A stretch of DNA of 43,573 nt from an uncultured Clostridia bacterium (GTDB taxonomy: Bacteria > Bacillota > Clostridia > UMGS1810): positions 1 through 43,573 of the forward strand of contig CAKSIN010000019.1 in the NCBI GenBank assembly GCA_934463115.1. Direction: 5' to 3'. How positions within the stretch are numbered: the stretch's first letter is position 1; every line of letters starts with the position of its first letter. Shown one piece after another: positions 1 to 6,882 of the stretch. The notes under the pieces are model-generated. The model was not told the DNA's origin. It saw only the letters and a list, made by a program, of their open reading frames with translations, and did not search any database. The position numbers and the translations under genes are program-made.

Positions 1-36
1 AAAAAAGAACGCCTTATGGTTTGTTATAAAGCGTTC
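1..36 (-). terminator. possible minus-strand intrinsic terminator
   Basis: An 11-bp arm (one G-U type mismatch) at about 7-17 pairs with 26-36. On the minus strand it is followed by six T (A run at 1-6). No minus-strand gene that would use it can be recognised between here and the regulator remnant, so it may belong to a decayed mobile element. Confidence 0.35.
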
Positions 37-223
37 TCAGTTGATATTTTATTAAATTTTGACCTCCTTTTGCAGGGTATAACTTTTGTCTTTAACTTAA
101 CATTACCATTATTAAAGACGAAAATCTTGTAAATTTCGGGTTGGAAAAAGAACTGAAATATATCAAGATAAATCGCAAAACCCTTGATTTTATGCGGCTT
201 TCACCGTTTGTCTTTATTATACC
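37..223. other. intergenic stretch, no gene recognised
   Basis: No convincing coding signal on either strand. The minus strand has an orphan Shine-Dalgarno-like AAAGGAGGT (about 66-75) with no start codon at proper spacing, and a TATAAT-like hexamer near 217-222. These look like leftovers from a rearrangement that also truncated the gene beginning at about 224. Confidence 0.3.
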
Positions 224-670
224 ATAGGGGCACACCCATATAATCCGTTTATAGCAAATACATTTTTTGTTGTGGGATATATAGAGAGCTGGGGCGGAGG
301 TATAGATAAAATTTGCGATGCGTGTGAAATCGCGGGACTGCAAAAACCTGTATACGACATTGACGGAAATGGGATAATGCTTCAAATAAAGGCTAATGTT
401 GACTGGGACGGAAATAAAATTGAATATGATAAAGACGGCAATCGTAAAGGTGTCACCCCCCAAGTCAATGCTAAACTTACAAAACTGATGAAGTTTTGTG
501 AAAAGCCGAGAACCAGGCAGGAAATGCAGGAAATTATGGGCTTAAAGGACAAGAGAAATTTTGTTAAAAACTATATACAGCCTATGGTGAAATTGGGGAT
601 AATAAAAATGACGAGTACGGATAAACCCAAAAGTCAAAATCGGCAGTATATTATGGTAAGACGGGATTAG
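224..670 (+). pseudogene. 3' remnant of AlbA_2/RecG-like ATP-binding regulator
   Basis: The reading frame is open from 188, but recognisable homology starts at about 224 with an IGAHPYNPFIANTFF-like segment followed by GYIESWGGGIDKI. This is the signature of the C-terminal HATPase_c_4 region of COG2865-type proteins, often annotated 'RecG-like' or 'transcriptional regulator with AlbA_2 domain'. The last ~70 residues look like a winged-helix domain. Family members are usually about 400-500 aa and begin with an AlbA_2 domain; that part is absent and a TGA lies in frame at 185-187. A GTG at 272 could serve as a start, but it has no Shine-Dalgarno sequence and falls inside a conserved motif. I therefore read this as a 5'-truncated pseudogene. 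A terminator follows at 721. Confidence 0.7.
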
Positions 671-720
671 CAGGATGAACCCAAGGTATTCATTTTCCGC
701 AAAAATTAAATAAAATAATC

Positions 721-757
721 AGAGGTAATTTCTATCATCGGAGATTGCCTCTTTTTT
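721..757 (+). terminator. intrinsic terminator after regulator remnant
   Basis: A 12-13-bp stem with G-U pairs (AGAGGTAATTTC against GGAGATTGCCTCT) is followed directly by six T. It closes the decayed gene and insulates the agr-like locus downstream. Between 758 and 817 nothing else is seen. Confidence 0.8.
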
Positions 758-817
758 GCACTTGGGAAATAAAAGCACTAAAAATGAATGAAAAATTTTT
801 ACAACAGGTACAAATAG

Positions 818-961
818 GTAAAATTTGAGTGGTGAGAAGGCAAAAATAATTTCAAAAAGTGTATTTTTTATGGTTGTCAACACTAAAAAGTGATATTTCA
901 GCCAAAAAAAACGAGCATTGCGTCACATGGTATTGAAATTAAATAATTGTCGTGGTAAAAC
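818..961 (+). promoter_or_regulatory. promoter block A of the lytTR-kinase operon (candidate LytTR site)
   Basis: A sigma-A-like promoter has -35 TTGAAA at 933-938, a 17-nt spacer and -10 TAAAAC at 956-961. About 115 bp upstream of the -35 is closely similar to the block at 3264-3410 in front of agrB. The most conserved words are AAAAAGTG[AG]TATTTCA, GCATTG, TCACA and GTATTGAAATT. ATTTCA and TGAAAT form an inverted pair 33 nt apart (32 nt in block B). The position just upstream of the -35 fits activator binding, and the LytTR regulator encoded next is the obvious candidate. The binding itself is inferred. Confidence 0.65.
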
Positions 962-1059
962 AAATACATAAAAAGAAACATATTTTAAACCGATACATAA
1001 ATGACGCTTAAAATTCTCTTTTGAAAAGAAATTGATAACAAATTTTAACAAAAAAACAA

Positions 1060-1088
1060 TTGCAAAATAGAAAATAACGTGGTAAAAT
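1060..1088 (+). promoter_or_regulatory. second promoter of the lytTR-kinase operon
   Basis: TTGCAA (1060-1065), a 17-nt spacer and TAAAAT (1083-1088), 37 nt before the start codon. The -10 flank (CGTGGTAAAA) repeats that of the upstream promoter at 951-960. Tandem promoters would allow basal plus activated expression. The 962-1059 interval is A/T-rich and shows no other feature. Confidence 0.6.
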
Positions 1089-1124
1089 ACATACGTACAA
1101 TAAAATTACAATTGAGGTGTGACA

Positions 1125-1853
1125 ATGAAAGATAATTTGTTAATTTACATATGCGATGATGATTTTGCTTTTACCAAAGTGGTGGAGGAGCGATTATCTT
1201 CGATAATCAGCAACAGAAAATACGAAACAAAATGCTTTGACAACGGCAAAGATTTGATAAAACAATTCAAAGCGCGTGTTGCCGACGCGGTTTTTATTGA
1301 TATAGATATGCCGGAAATGAGCGGATATGATGTGGCAATTAAACTTAGAGAAATAAAGAGAGATGCGATGGTGACATTCATTACAAGCTACGAAGAATTG
1401 GCATTCCAATCATATTCGTATCATCCGTTCACATTTATCAAAAAATCCAATATGCAAGAGCTTGAAAACAATATTAATGATCTGATAAAACATATTGATT
1501 TCAACAACGAAAGGTCAGAACACATTGTTTATTTGTATTCATGTGGAAATGTTACAAAAATTGACTTATTTGGTGCTATGTACATAGACTGTGAGTCAAA
1601 CAATATTACTATACATTACAAAACTTTCAAAGAGAATGCAAGGTGCAAGCTGCAGATTGCCGAGGAACAGTTGAGAGAACACGGATTTATACAAATTCAA
1701 AGGGGTATATTGGTAAACTACAGATTTATATCCAAAATCACACGATGCTCGGTTGAACTTGAAGACGGGAAGAAATTTAATATAGGTCGTGTGTTCAAAG
1801 AACCGTTTATAGGTGCGTATGAGAAACTTATCGGCAGGAAAACAGACCTATGA
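1125..1853 (+). CDS. LytTR-family response regulator (AgrA-like)
   Basis: A 242-aa two-domain regulator. Residues ~1-125 form a receiver domain with the acidic cluster D11-D13, the phospho-acceptor D59 in FIDIDMPEMSG, a Thr/Ser switch (FITSYEE) and the K in FTFIKK. Residues ~135-240 form a LytTR DNA-binding domain (IQIQRGILVNYRFISKI). AgrA-type regulators bind direct repeats upstream of target promoters and activate agr operons. The ATG at 1125 is chosen because GAGGTG (1114-1119) lies 5 nt upstream; a GTG at 1119 is part of that Shine-Dalgarno sequence. The stop overlaps the kinase start by 4 nt (ATGA), so the two are translationally coupled. Confidence in the family is high; the assignment to the neighbouring peptide system rests on context. 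Confidence 0.93.
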   Translation: MKDNLLIYICDDDFAFTKVVEERLSSIISNRKYETKCFDNGKDLIKQFKARVADAVFIDIDMPEMSGYDVAIKLREIKRDAMVTFITSYEELAFQSYSYHPFTFIKKSNMQELENNINDLIKHIDFNNERSEHIVYLYSCGNVTKIDLFGAMYIDCESNNITIHYKTFKENARCKLQIAEEQLREHGFIQIQRGILVNYRFISKITRCSVELEDGKKFNIGRVFKEPFIGAYEKLIGRKTDL

Positions 1854-3145
1854 CGGAAAATTTATTTGAAATTGTAATTAATCTGATAGAGACGCTTATA
1901 ACAACAGACTTTGTTACACGGTATTTGGGCTCAAAGTATACAACATCAAAGAAAACAATAGCGTTTGCGGTATGCTGGGCGGTTGCCTTTTTGCAAATGT
2001 GCATAATGAATTATGTTACGGAATTCGAGACCGTTGGTGCTTTTATTCCGGTTGTAATTTATTTTGTTTATGCCTTGATTTGTTTGGAGGGCAGTGTGTT
2101 TTTAAAGTTATGGGTGTCGTTTATCACATATGTTCTTGTATATGTTATAGCGGTATCGACGAATTTGCTGCTTTGCTTTTTCTTGGATTATTCTCCGGTA
2201 AAAATGGTGTCTGTGTTCAACTCTACAAGAGTTGTGGGAGTTATCATTACAAAAATAGCCTTGTTTTATATAACAAGAATTATTTTGCGGAACAAATATA
2301 AATATCCGCTGAATAAATACACGTGGCTGATGATTATATTCATTCCCATTATATCGGTGATATCTCTCGGAGCATTGATGAAGGCTGCGTTATACAACGA
2401 TGAAATAGCCGTGTATGTTATGATTGGAATTGCATGCATTGTAATGGCAGATGTAGCCACGTACTTATTCTTTGTCATTATGAATAAAGAGTATGAAAAA
2501 ACATTGGAGACAAAATTGTTCAAGCAGTACAATGAAGTGCTGATGAATAACTTGGAAGAAGTCAATACATACGTTAAAGAAATGAGAATTGTCCGACATG
2601 ATATAAAAAATCAATTGTTGACTATCAGGAACTATGCAGAGGACGGAAAAAATGCCGAGATTATAGAGTATGTTCAAAAATTGACAAACAGCGCATTGCC
2701 GAAATTATCGGGCGGTATCAATACCGGAAATGTTCCGCTTGACGCAGTTTTAAATGTTAAGCTTGCACACTGCAAGAAAAACGACATTAAAATGTTTGTG
2801 TACAAGGAAAAGGGCGCAGAATTGAATATACCACAGCGCGAAATTGTGGTATTGTTCGGAAACGTTTTGGATAATGCTATAGAGGCTGCAACAAAGACAA
2901 AAGCAAAAAAGATAGTTGTTGACATAAGCAAGAAAAATATGTACCTGAACATTGTGGTGAAAAACAGCATTGATGAATCTGTGTTAGACGGTAATCCCGA
3001 ACTTAATACCACCAAGAGCAACAGTGAATTTCATGGGTTAGGAATAAAATCCGTAAGAAAGATAGTTAACAGTCATAACGGTGACATGAGATTTTACGAA
3101 GAAAAAAAAGAATTTGTTTGTGATATTATGATACTCCCGGATTAA
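1850..3145 (+). CDS. GHKL sensor histidine kinase (AgrC-like)
   Basis: A 431-aa membrane sensor kinase. The first ~205 residues contain about six hydrophobic segments, as in AgrC peptide receptors. A short coiled linker (about 210-245) leads to the phosphorylation motif RHDIKNQL with H250. The ATPase domain has its N-box at about 338-346 (NVLDNAIEA) and a G-box GLGIKS at 396-401; this compact GHKL arrangement (HATPase_c_5) lacks a classical HisKA domain. It is expected to sense the cyclic peptide outside the cell and phosphorylate the LytTR regulator that overlaps it by 4 nt. A large stem-loop follows the stop. The ligand is inferred from the agrBD-like genes ~330 bp downstream. Confidence 0.93.
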   Translation: MTENLFEIVINLIETLITTDFVTRYLGSKYTTSKKTIAFAVCWAVAFLQMCIMNYVTEFETVGAFIPVVIYFVYALICLEGSVFLKLWVSFITYVLVYVIAVSTNLLLCFFLDYSPVKMVSVFNSTRVVGVIITKIALFYITRIILRNKYKYPLNKYTWLMIIFIPIISVISLGALMKAALYNDEIAVYVMIGIACIVMADVATYLFFVIMNKEYEKTLETKLFKQYNEVLMNNLEEVNTYVKEMRIVRHDIKNQLLTIRNYAEDGKNAEIIEYVQKLTNSALPKLSGGINTGNVPLDAVLNVKLAHCKKNDIKMFVYKEKGAELNIPQREIVVLFGNVLDNAIEAATKTKAKKIVVDISKKNMYLNIVVKNSIDESVLDGNPELNTTKSNSEFHGLGIKSVRKIVNSHNGDMRFYEEKKEFVCDIMILPD

Positions 3146-3156
3146 ATTAAGGGATA

Positions 3157-3224
3157 CCGACAAAAATCCGCAAGAAATCATCGCTATTTTTATGGCGGTG
3201 ATTTTTTATGCGGATTTTTGCCGG
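3157..3224 (+). terminator. long stem-loop after the kinase gene
   Basis: CCGACAAAAATCCGCA (3157-3172) pairs with its near-perfect complement at 3209-3224, and the inner segments also pair, giving an imperfect stem of ~28 bp with internal T runs (TTTTTT at 3202-3207). It probably ends the two-component operon before the second promoter block. Confidence 0.65.
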
Positions 3225-3263
3225 AGTATATGATTACAATACAGTGCAAAACGTTTCAATAAA

Positions 3264-3410
3264 CACTTGAAATTTTGGAAGTGAAAGTCAGAAAAATAAC
3301 CCTCAAAATTACTTTTTTAGTGTTTTAAATGTCAAAAAGTGGTATTTCACAGCCGAAAACCTGCATTGTATCACAAAGTATTGAAATTCATGTAATTATT
3401 ATGGTACAAT
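3264..3410 (+). promoter_or_regulatory. promoter block B of agrB (candidate LytTR site)
   Basis: A sigma-A-like promoter has -35 TTGAAA at 3381-3386, an 18-nt spacer and -10 TACAAT at 3405-3410. The ~115 bp upstream repeats the block at 818-961: AAAAAGTGGTATTTCA at 3334-3349, GCATTG at 3363-3368, TCACAAAGTATTGAAATT at 3371-3388. Conservation of the upstream part, rather than only the hexamers, argues for a shared regulator-binding site. The stretch 3411-3473 is an A/T-rich leader. Confidence 0.7.
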
Positions 3411-3473
3411 AATTTTACGAAGAATGACGAATTAAAAAATAATATTTATAATTTAATTAGTGGTGTGATGATT

Positions 3474-4070
3474 ATGGAAAGATTAGCAAATTACATAACT
3501 GACAGTTATATTAAAAAGGGTATTATAGATAAAGAAAAACGTGATATATATTGCTACGGTTTTAAACTTATTATAGCAGATATAATAAATTATTTGATTA
3601 TAATTACCGGCGGAATTGTTTTTCACAGAATATTTGAGAGTATTGTATTTTTGATTTGCTTATGCGGATTAAGACAATTCAGCGGCGGATTTCATGCAAA
3701 GACATTTTGGCTATGCAGATTATCAATGATTGCGACATATATCAGTGTTGTTTTAATTACCGACAGAATAATGTATATGGATTATATAGTTGTTTTGATA
3801 GCATTGATTGATTTATTTTCTGTCGGGTATATTGGAATTTTTTCTCCGGTTGAACATCCGAACAAACCGCTGTCGGATAGGCAAAAGAGAAAAAATAAAA
3901 TCAGGGCGATAATAACATCCGGTATCATGTCTGTTGTATCGGTTATTCTAACGTACAACGGTATGAAACTTGGTGTTACTATATCAATAACATTGCTTGC
4001 AGTAGTCATATTAATGATTGTTGGTTCGGCAGTGACGAAAGGAGGGAAACGAAATGTTTGCATGGATTAG
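3474..4070 (+). CDS. agrB: AgrB-like accessory gene regulator peptidase
   Basis: A 199-aa integral membrane cysteine endopeptidase that trims and cyclises the AgrD precursor. The catalytic pair is visible in GLRQFSGGFHAKTFWLC: H74 and C81 lie seven residues apart, as in staphylococcal AgrB (H77/C84). Four to five hydrophobic segments follow. The ATG at 3474 is preferred: GTGGTG lies 8 nt upstream, whereas the GTG (3465) and ATG (3468) upstream are too close to it. The 3' end overlaps the peptide gene by 17 nt in another frame, a very tight coupling. Expression is expected to be driven by promoter block B. Confidence 0.93.
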   Translation: MERLANYITDSYIKKGIIDKEKRDIYCYGFKLIIADIINYLIIITGGIVFHRIFESIVFLICLCGLRQFSGGFHAKTFWLCRLSMIATYISVVLITDRIMYMDYIVVLIALIDLFSVGYIGIFSPVEHPNKPLSDRQKRKNKIRAIITSGIMSVVSVILTYNGMKLGVTISITLLAVVILMIVGSAVTKGGKRNVCMD

Positions 4071-4206
4071 CAACCTTTTTGCTGGAGCGGCTTTGGATAT
4101 TGCCGTTATCTCGGTAGGATTGGCATCAGGCGGTGGTATGCACCAGATGCAGGAGCCCGCAGGGCTTAAGGAGTTGGCAGAAGAAAAGCACAACTCAAAG
4201 AACTAA
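4054..4206 (+). CDS. AgrD-like autoinducer precursor without cysteine
   Basis: A 50-aa ORF with a strong GGAGG 8 nt before its ATG, starting inside the end of agrB. The layout is that of AgrD: an amphipathic N-terminal helix (MFAWISNLFAGAALDIAVIS), a short core, then a charged C-terminal tail containing the QEPAGLKEL-type motif common in clostridial AgrD tails. There is no cysteine anywhere. The only nucleophile positioned for a five-residue ring is S25 (S-G-G-G-M, ending at M29), so the signal would be a lactone rather than a thiolactone. This is inferred from the pattern; ring limits are uncertain. Such a short gene is easily missed by gene finders. Confidence 0.82.
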   Translation: MFAWISNLFAGAALDIAVISVGLASGGGMHQMQEPAGLKELAEEKHNSKN

Positions 4207-4216
4207 TGTAAAAGAT

Positions 4217-4300
4217 GTTGCATGATTTTGCAACAAGAAAATGAGCTCCTATAAAACCACATAAGCGACGGTCATCACTATAGCGTTTTAGCGGAGCTCA
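4217..4300. other. structured region after the AgrD-like gene
   Basis: Two inverted repeats lie here: GTTGCA/TGCAAC (4217-4234), and a longer pair in which TGAGCTCC..TAAAAC (4242-4257) matches GTTTTA..GGAGCTCA (4285-4300), an 8+6-bp stem with a 2x2 internal loop enclosing ~27 nt. No T run follows either, so they are not ordinary terminators. They may stabilise the agrBD mRNA 3' end or bind a protein. Confidence 0.5.
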
Positions 4301-4386
4301 CATTCAATAATGTTACATCATATATTGCTGAATGTCAAGGGGTAATTACAAAAGATTAAAAAAATAAGAACTTTGGAGTGGTATAA

Positions 4387-5811
4387 ATGAAAAAAATTAT
4401 TGCAATTGCAGCACTTGTATGTTTGGTGTTTGGTACTTGCGCGGTAAATGTATACGCAGACAGCAGTGATGAAATATCGGAAGTTATACGGGACAGCGGA
4501 TTGATTGATTCGTATTTGGAACCGGAATATTACACAAAAGACGGCGAGGACTATTACACAGATCCCCGTGAGTTGAAAGGCAGCAAAAATATACCGCTGT
4601 ACACAGCCAATATAACGGAGTCGACCGACTCTATATATGATAATTTAAGTTCGCAGAATGAATATTGGCTTGTTGTTATGGAAACCAATAAAGGATTCGG
4701 ATTCGCTTATTTGAAAAAAGGCGAAGAATATTCGGTAATGAAAGAAAAGATTGATAAATTAAACTGCAGCGATAAAACGAAAGCGCAGTTCCTTGAAAAG
4801 GTAAAAAAGCGCGAAGGAAAATGGTTTACGGAAAGAATTGTTGAAACAAGAAAACGTGAAGACGCTGCAAATTTTATAAACGATGATTATATTGAATCGT
4901 TGATTAAGGATGCCGGGATTACAAATATTGTCGGCATGAAACATATTAATATAAACAATTTCACGCCCGGTGTGAGTATAAAAACAGATGACGGCGAGTA
5001 TGTGATTATGTATTACGTCGGAAAACTGAATGGATTGGAAAACAATAAAGTATATGCATTGTCCGATTTTATCGACCGCTATTTCAGCGATGATCTGCTG
5101 AAAATTGAAATCGATGAAAACGAAACCACAAAAGAACAGCAGAAATCGGACGAAGATTCAAAATCCAATGAAGATAAAGAAAAACAAACCGATAAAAAAG
5201 ACACCAAGGAAGATACAAAGTCCAATGAAAAAGAGAATACAAAAACCGATGTAAAGGAAGAAACAAAAACTGATGTAAAGGAAGAAACAAAAACAGAAAC
5301 AAAGGACACGGAAACACAAAAGCCGACAAAGCTGAACACAACGGAAAAAGCAGACGAATTGAAATCAAAGGGATTATTCAAAGGCACGGATTCCGGTTAT
5401 GAACTGGACAAAACGCTTACACGTGCCGAGGGTGCAACCATGCTTGTGCGATTGCTCGGCAAGGAGCAGGACGCGCAGGGCGGAACATATGCCGAGGTAT
5501 TCAGCGATTCGCCAAGCGGCGCATGGTACTACGACAGTGTTATGTATGCATATAAAAACGGAATAATCCGCGGAACAAGCGATACAACATTTACCCCCGA
5601 CCGCACAATGTCGGCAAAGGAATTTACGGCACTTGTAATGCGTGCCCTCGGTAAAGAGGACACACAGCCGGAAAATGCACTTGCCGAAGCGGCAAAACTG
5701 AATCTGATTACGGGCAAAACGGTAACGGAACTTGAAAACAAAGGAACATTCACCAGAGGCGATATGGTGGATATTGCATACGCGGCATATAAATATTCGA
5801 ACGGAAAATAA
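4387..5811 (+). CDS. secreted SLH-domain surface protein
   Basis: A 474-aa protein with a Sec signal peptide (cleavage about residue 25, VYADS). An unrecognised domain (~25-240) is followed by a Lys/Glu/Asp/Thr-rich linker (~240-318) and a C-terminal S-layer-homology region (~320-474). The SLH units show LTRAEGATMLVRLLG, then AWYYDSVMYAYKNGII, then SAKEFTALVMRALG. SLH domains hold proteins non-covalently to pyruvylated wall polymer. It is followed at 49 nt by a helical secreted protein and then the RHS gene, and a scar of its 3' end sits before the second RHS cassette, so it seems to be part of a duplicated SLH-RHS module. The ligand or role of the N-terminal domain is unknown. Confidence 0.85.
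   Translation: MKKIIAIAALVCLVFGTCAVNVYADSSDEISEVIRDSGLIDSYLEPEYYTKDGEDYYTDPRELKGSKNIPLYTANITESTDSIYDNLSSQNEYWLVVMETNKGFGFAYLKKGEEYSVMKEKIDKLNCSDKTKAQFLEKVKKREGKWFTERIVETRKREDAANFINDDYIESLIKDAGITNIVGMKHININNFTPGVSIKTDDGEYVIMYYVGKLNGLENNKVYALSDFIDRYFSDDLLKIEIDENETTKEQQKSDEDSKSNEDKEKQTDKKDTKEDTKSNEKENTKTDVKEETKTDVKEETKTETKDTETQKPTKLNTTEKADELKSKGLFKGTDSGYELDKTLTRAEGATMLVRLLGKEQDAQGGTYAEVFSDSPSGAWYYDSVMYAYKNGIIRGTSDTTFTPDRTMSAKEFTALVMRALGKEDTQPENALAEAAKLNLITGKTVTELENKGTFTRGDMVDIAYAAYKYSNGK
5248..5295 (+). repeat. 24-bp tandem repeat in the SLH-protein linker
   Basis: Two adjacent 24-bp units encode DVKEETKT twice, with further degenerate KEET/TKT copies on both sides. The in-frame unit lets the linker change length by slippage without breaking the gene. 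Confidence 0.7.
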
Positions 5812-5859
5812 AAAGTAATTATGTTGGAATTATAAACCAAAACAAAGGAGGAAAAGAAA

Positions 5860-6882
5860 ATGAACAGAAGTGTTGTGGTAACAATTGGTTGTGCTCTTGT
5901 GATTAGCGTTTCTGCTTTTGCGGCGGCAAACATAATCGAGGGGCAAACGGTGGCGAGGCAAACCGATGAATTTCTTGCGGAAGAAAGCATCAGCAGCCGG
6001 GTGGAAGAAAACTATTCGGCAAATTTGTCCGATATCGGGTGGAGTGATTTTTCGGGAATTTCTGAATGCTGCAAGGAGGCAAAGGCAGAGAATATTGCGG
6101 CATACATCAGGTTTTTGTGTATGCACAAATTCACCCCGGAGCAGCTGGCACTCATAAACAAAATTCTGCTCGGCGGTACGACAGTCCAGTCGCTTGAGCA
6201 GGTGTACGATTTCTGGGTAACAACCGACGAAGATTTTTCCGTTATTGAAGATATCTGCAATATGGAAAACGATATATTCGGCGAGTTTTGGTACGAGGAC
6301 GCATTCAACAAAATAACAAATAATTCACATGGCGAACTTGACAGCAACGACATTGCACAATACAGGGAAAAAGGCGTGGAACTGGATCAGATATCGGCAG
6401 CAAATGTTCTGTCCAGAAAAAGCGGCTGCAATATCCGCGATATACTGGATAGGCTGTCGGACGGAACAGACCTTAAAACACAGGCGGAGCAAATATACGG
6501 ATTTTCCGCCGACTGGGAGGACGGCGCAGACTATGACAGCGTGATGAACATTGCGGCGGCAAAGCAGCTGAACGTTCCCGAAAATGTAATTACGAGCCGA
6601 AAGGCAAATTTAAAGGAAGTTGTGCAATCGGCAGAAAGCGCACTTGCACTTGCCGCACAAAACAAGATAGACGATGAACTGCTTCGAGCAGGATTGTCGG
6701 ATTTGGCGGCGGATTCCGACAGCACGGAATACCTGCAAAACTGCGACTATCCGCTTAGCGTAAAAAAGGCGCTGCTGAACAAGGGTTACACACCAAAGGA
6801 AATTTTCAACGCATCCAGGATTAACACCGATGATATTAATCAGGCGGCAAAACAGGCAAGGGAGGCGATGAAGAATGAATAA
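5860..6882 (+). CDS. secreted helical protein preceding RHS, unknown function
   Basis: A 340-aa protein with a signal peptide (hydrophobic core VVVTIGCALVISVSAFAAA) and then an almost entirely alpha-helical, acidic body. I recognise no enzyme motif. AAGGAGGA lies 8-9 nt before the ATG. The 3' end overlaps the RHS start by 8 nt (6875-6882), so the two are translationally coupled. That coupling suggests a dedicated partner for the RHS protein, for example a secretion accessory, shell-binding protein or surface tether. That role is inference from position only. Confidence 0.75.
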   Translation: MNRSVVVTIGCALVISVSAFAAANIIEGQTVARQTDEFLAEESISSRVEENYSANLSDIGWSDFSGISECCKEAKAENIAAYIRFLCMHKFTPEQLALINKILLGGTTVQSLEQVYDFWVTTDEDFSVIEDICNMENDIFGEFWYEDAFNKITNNSHGELDSNDIAQYREKGVELDQISAANVLSRKSGCNIRDILDRLSDGTDLKTQAEQIYGFSADWEDGADYDSVMNIAAAKQLNVPENVITSRKANLKEVVQSAESALALAAQNKIDDELLRAGLSDLAADSDSTEYLQNCDYPLSVKKALLNKGYTPKEIFNASRINTDDINQAAKQAREAMKNE

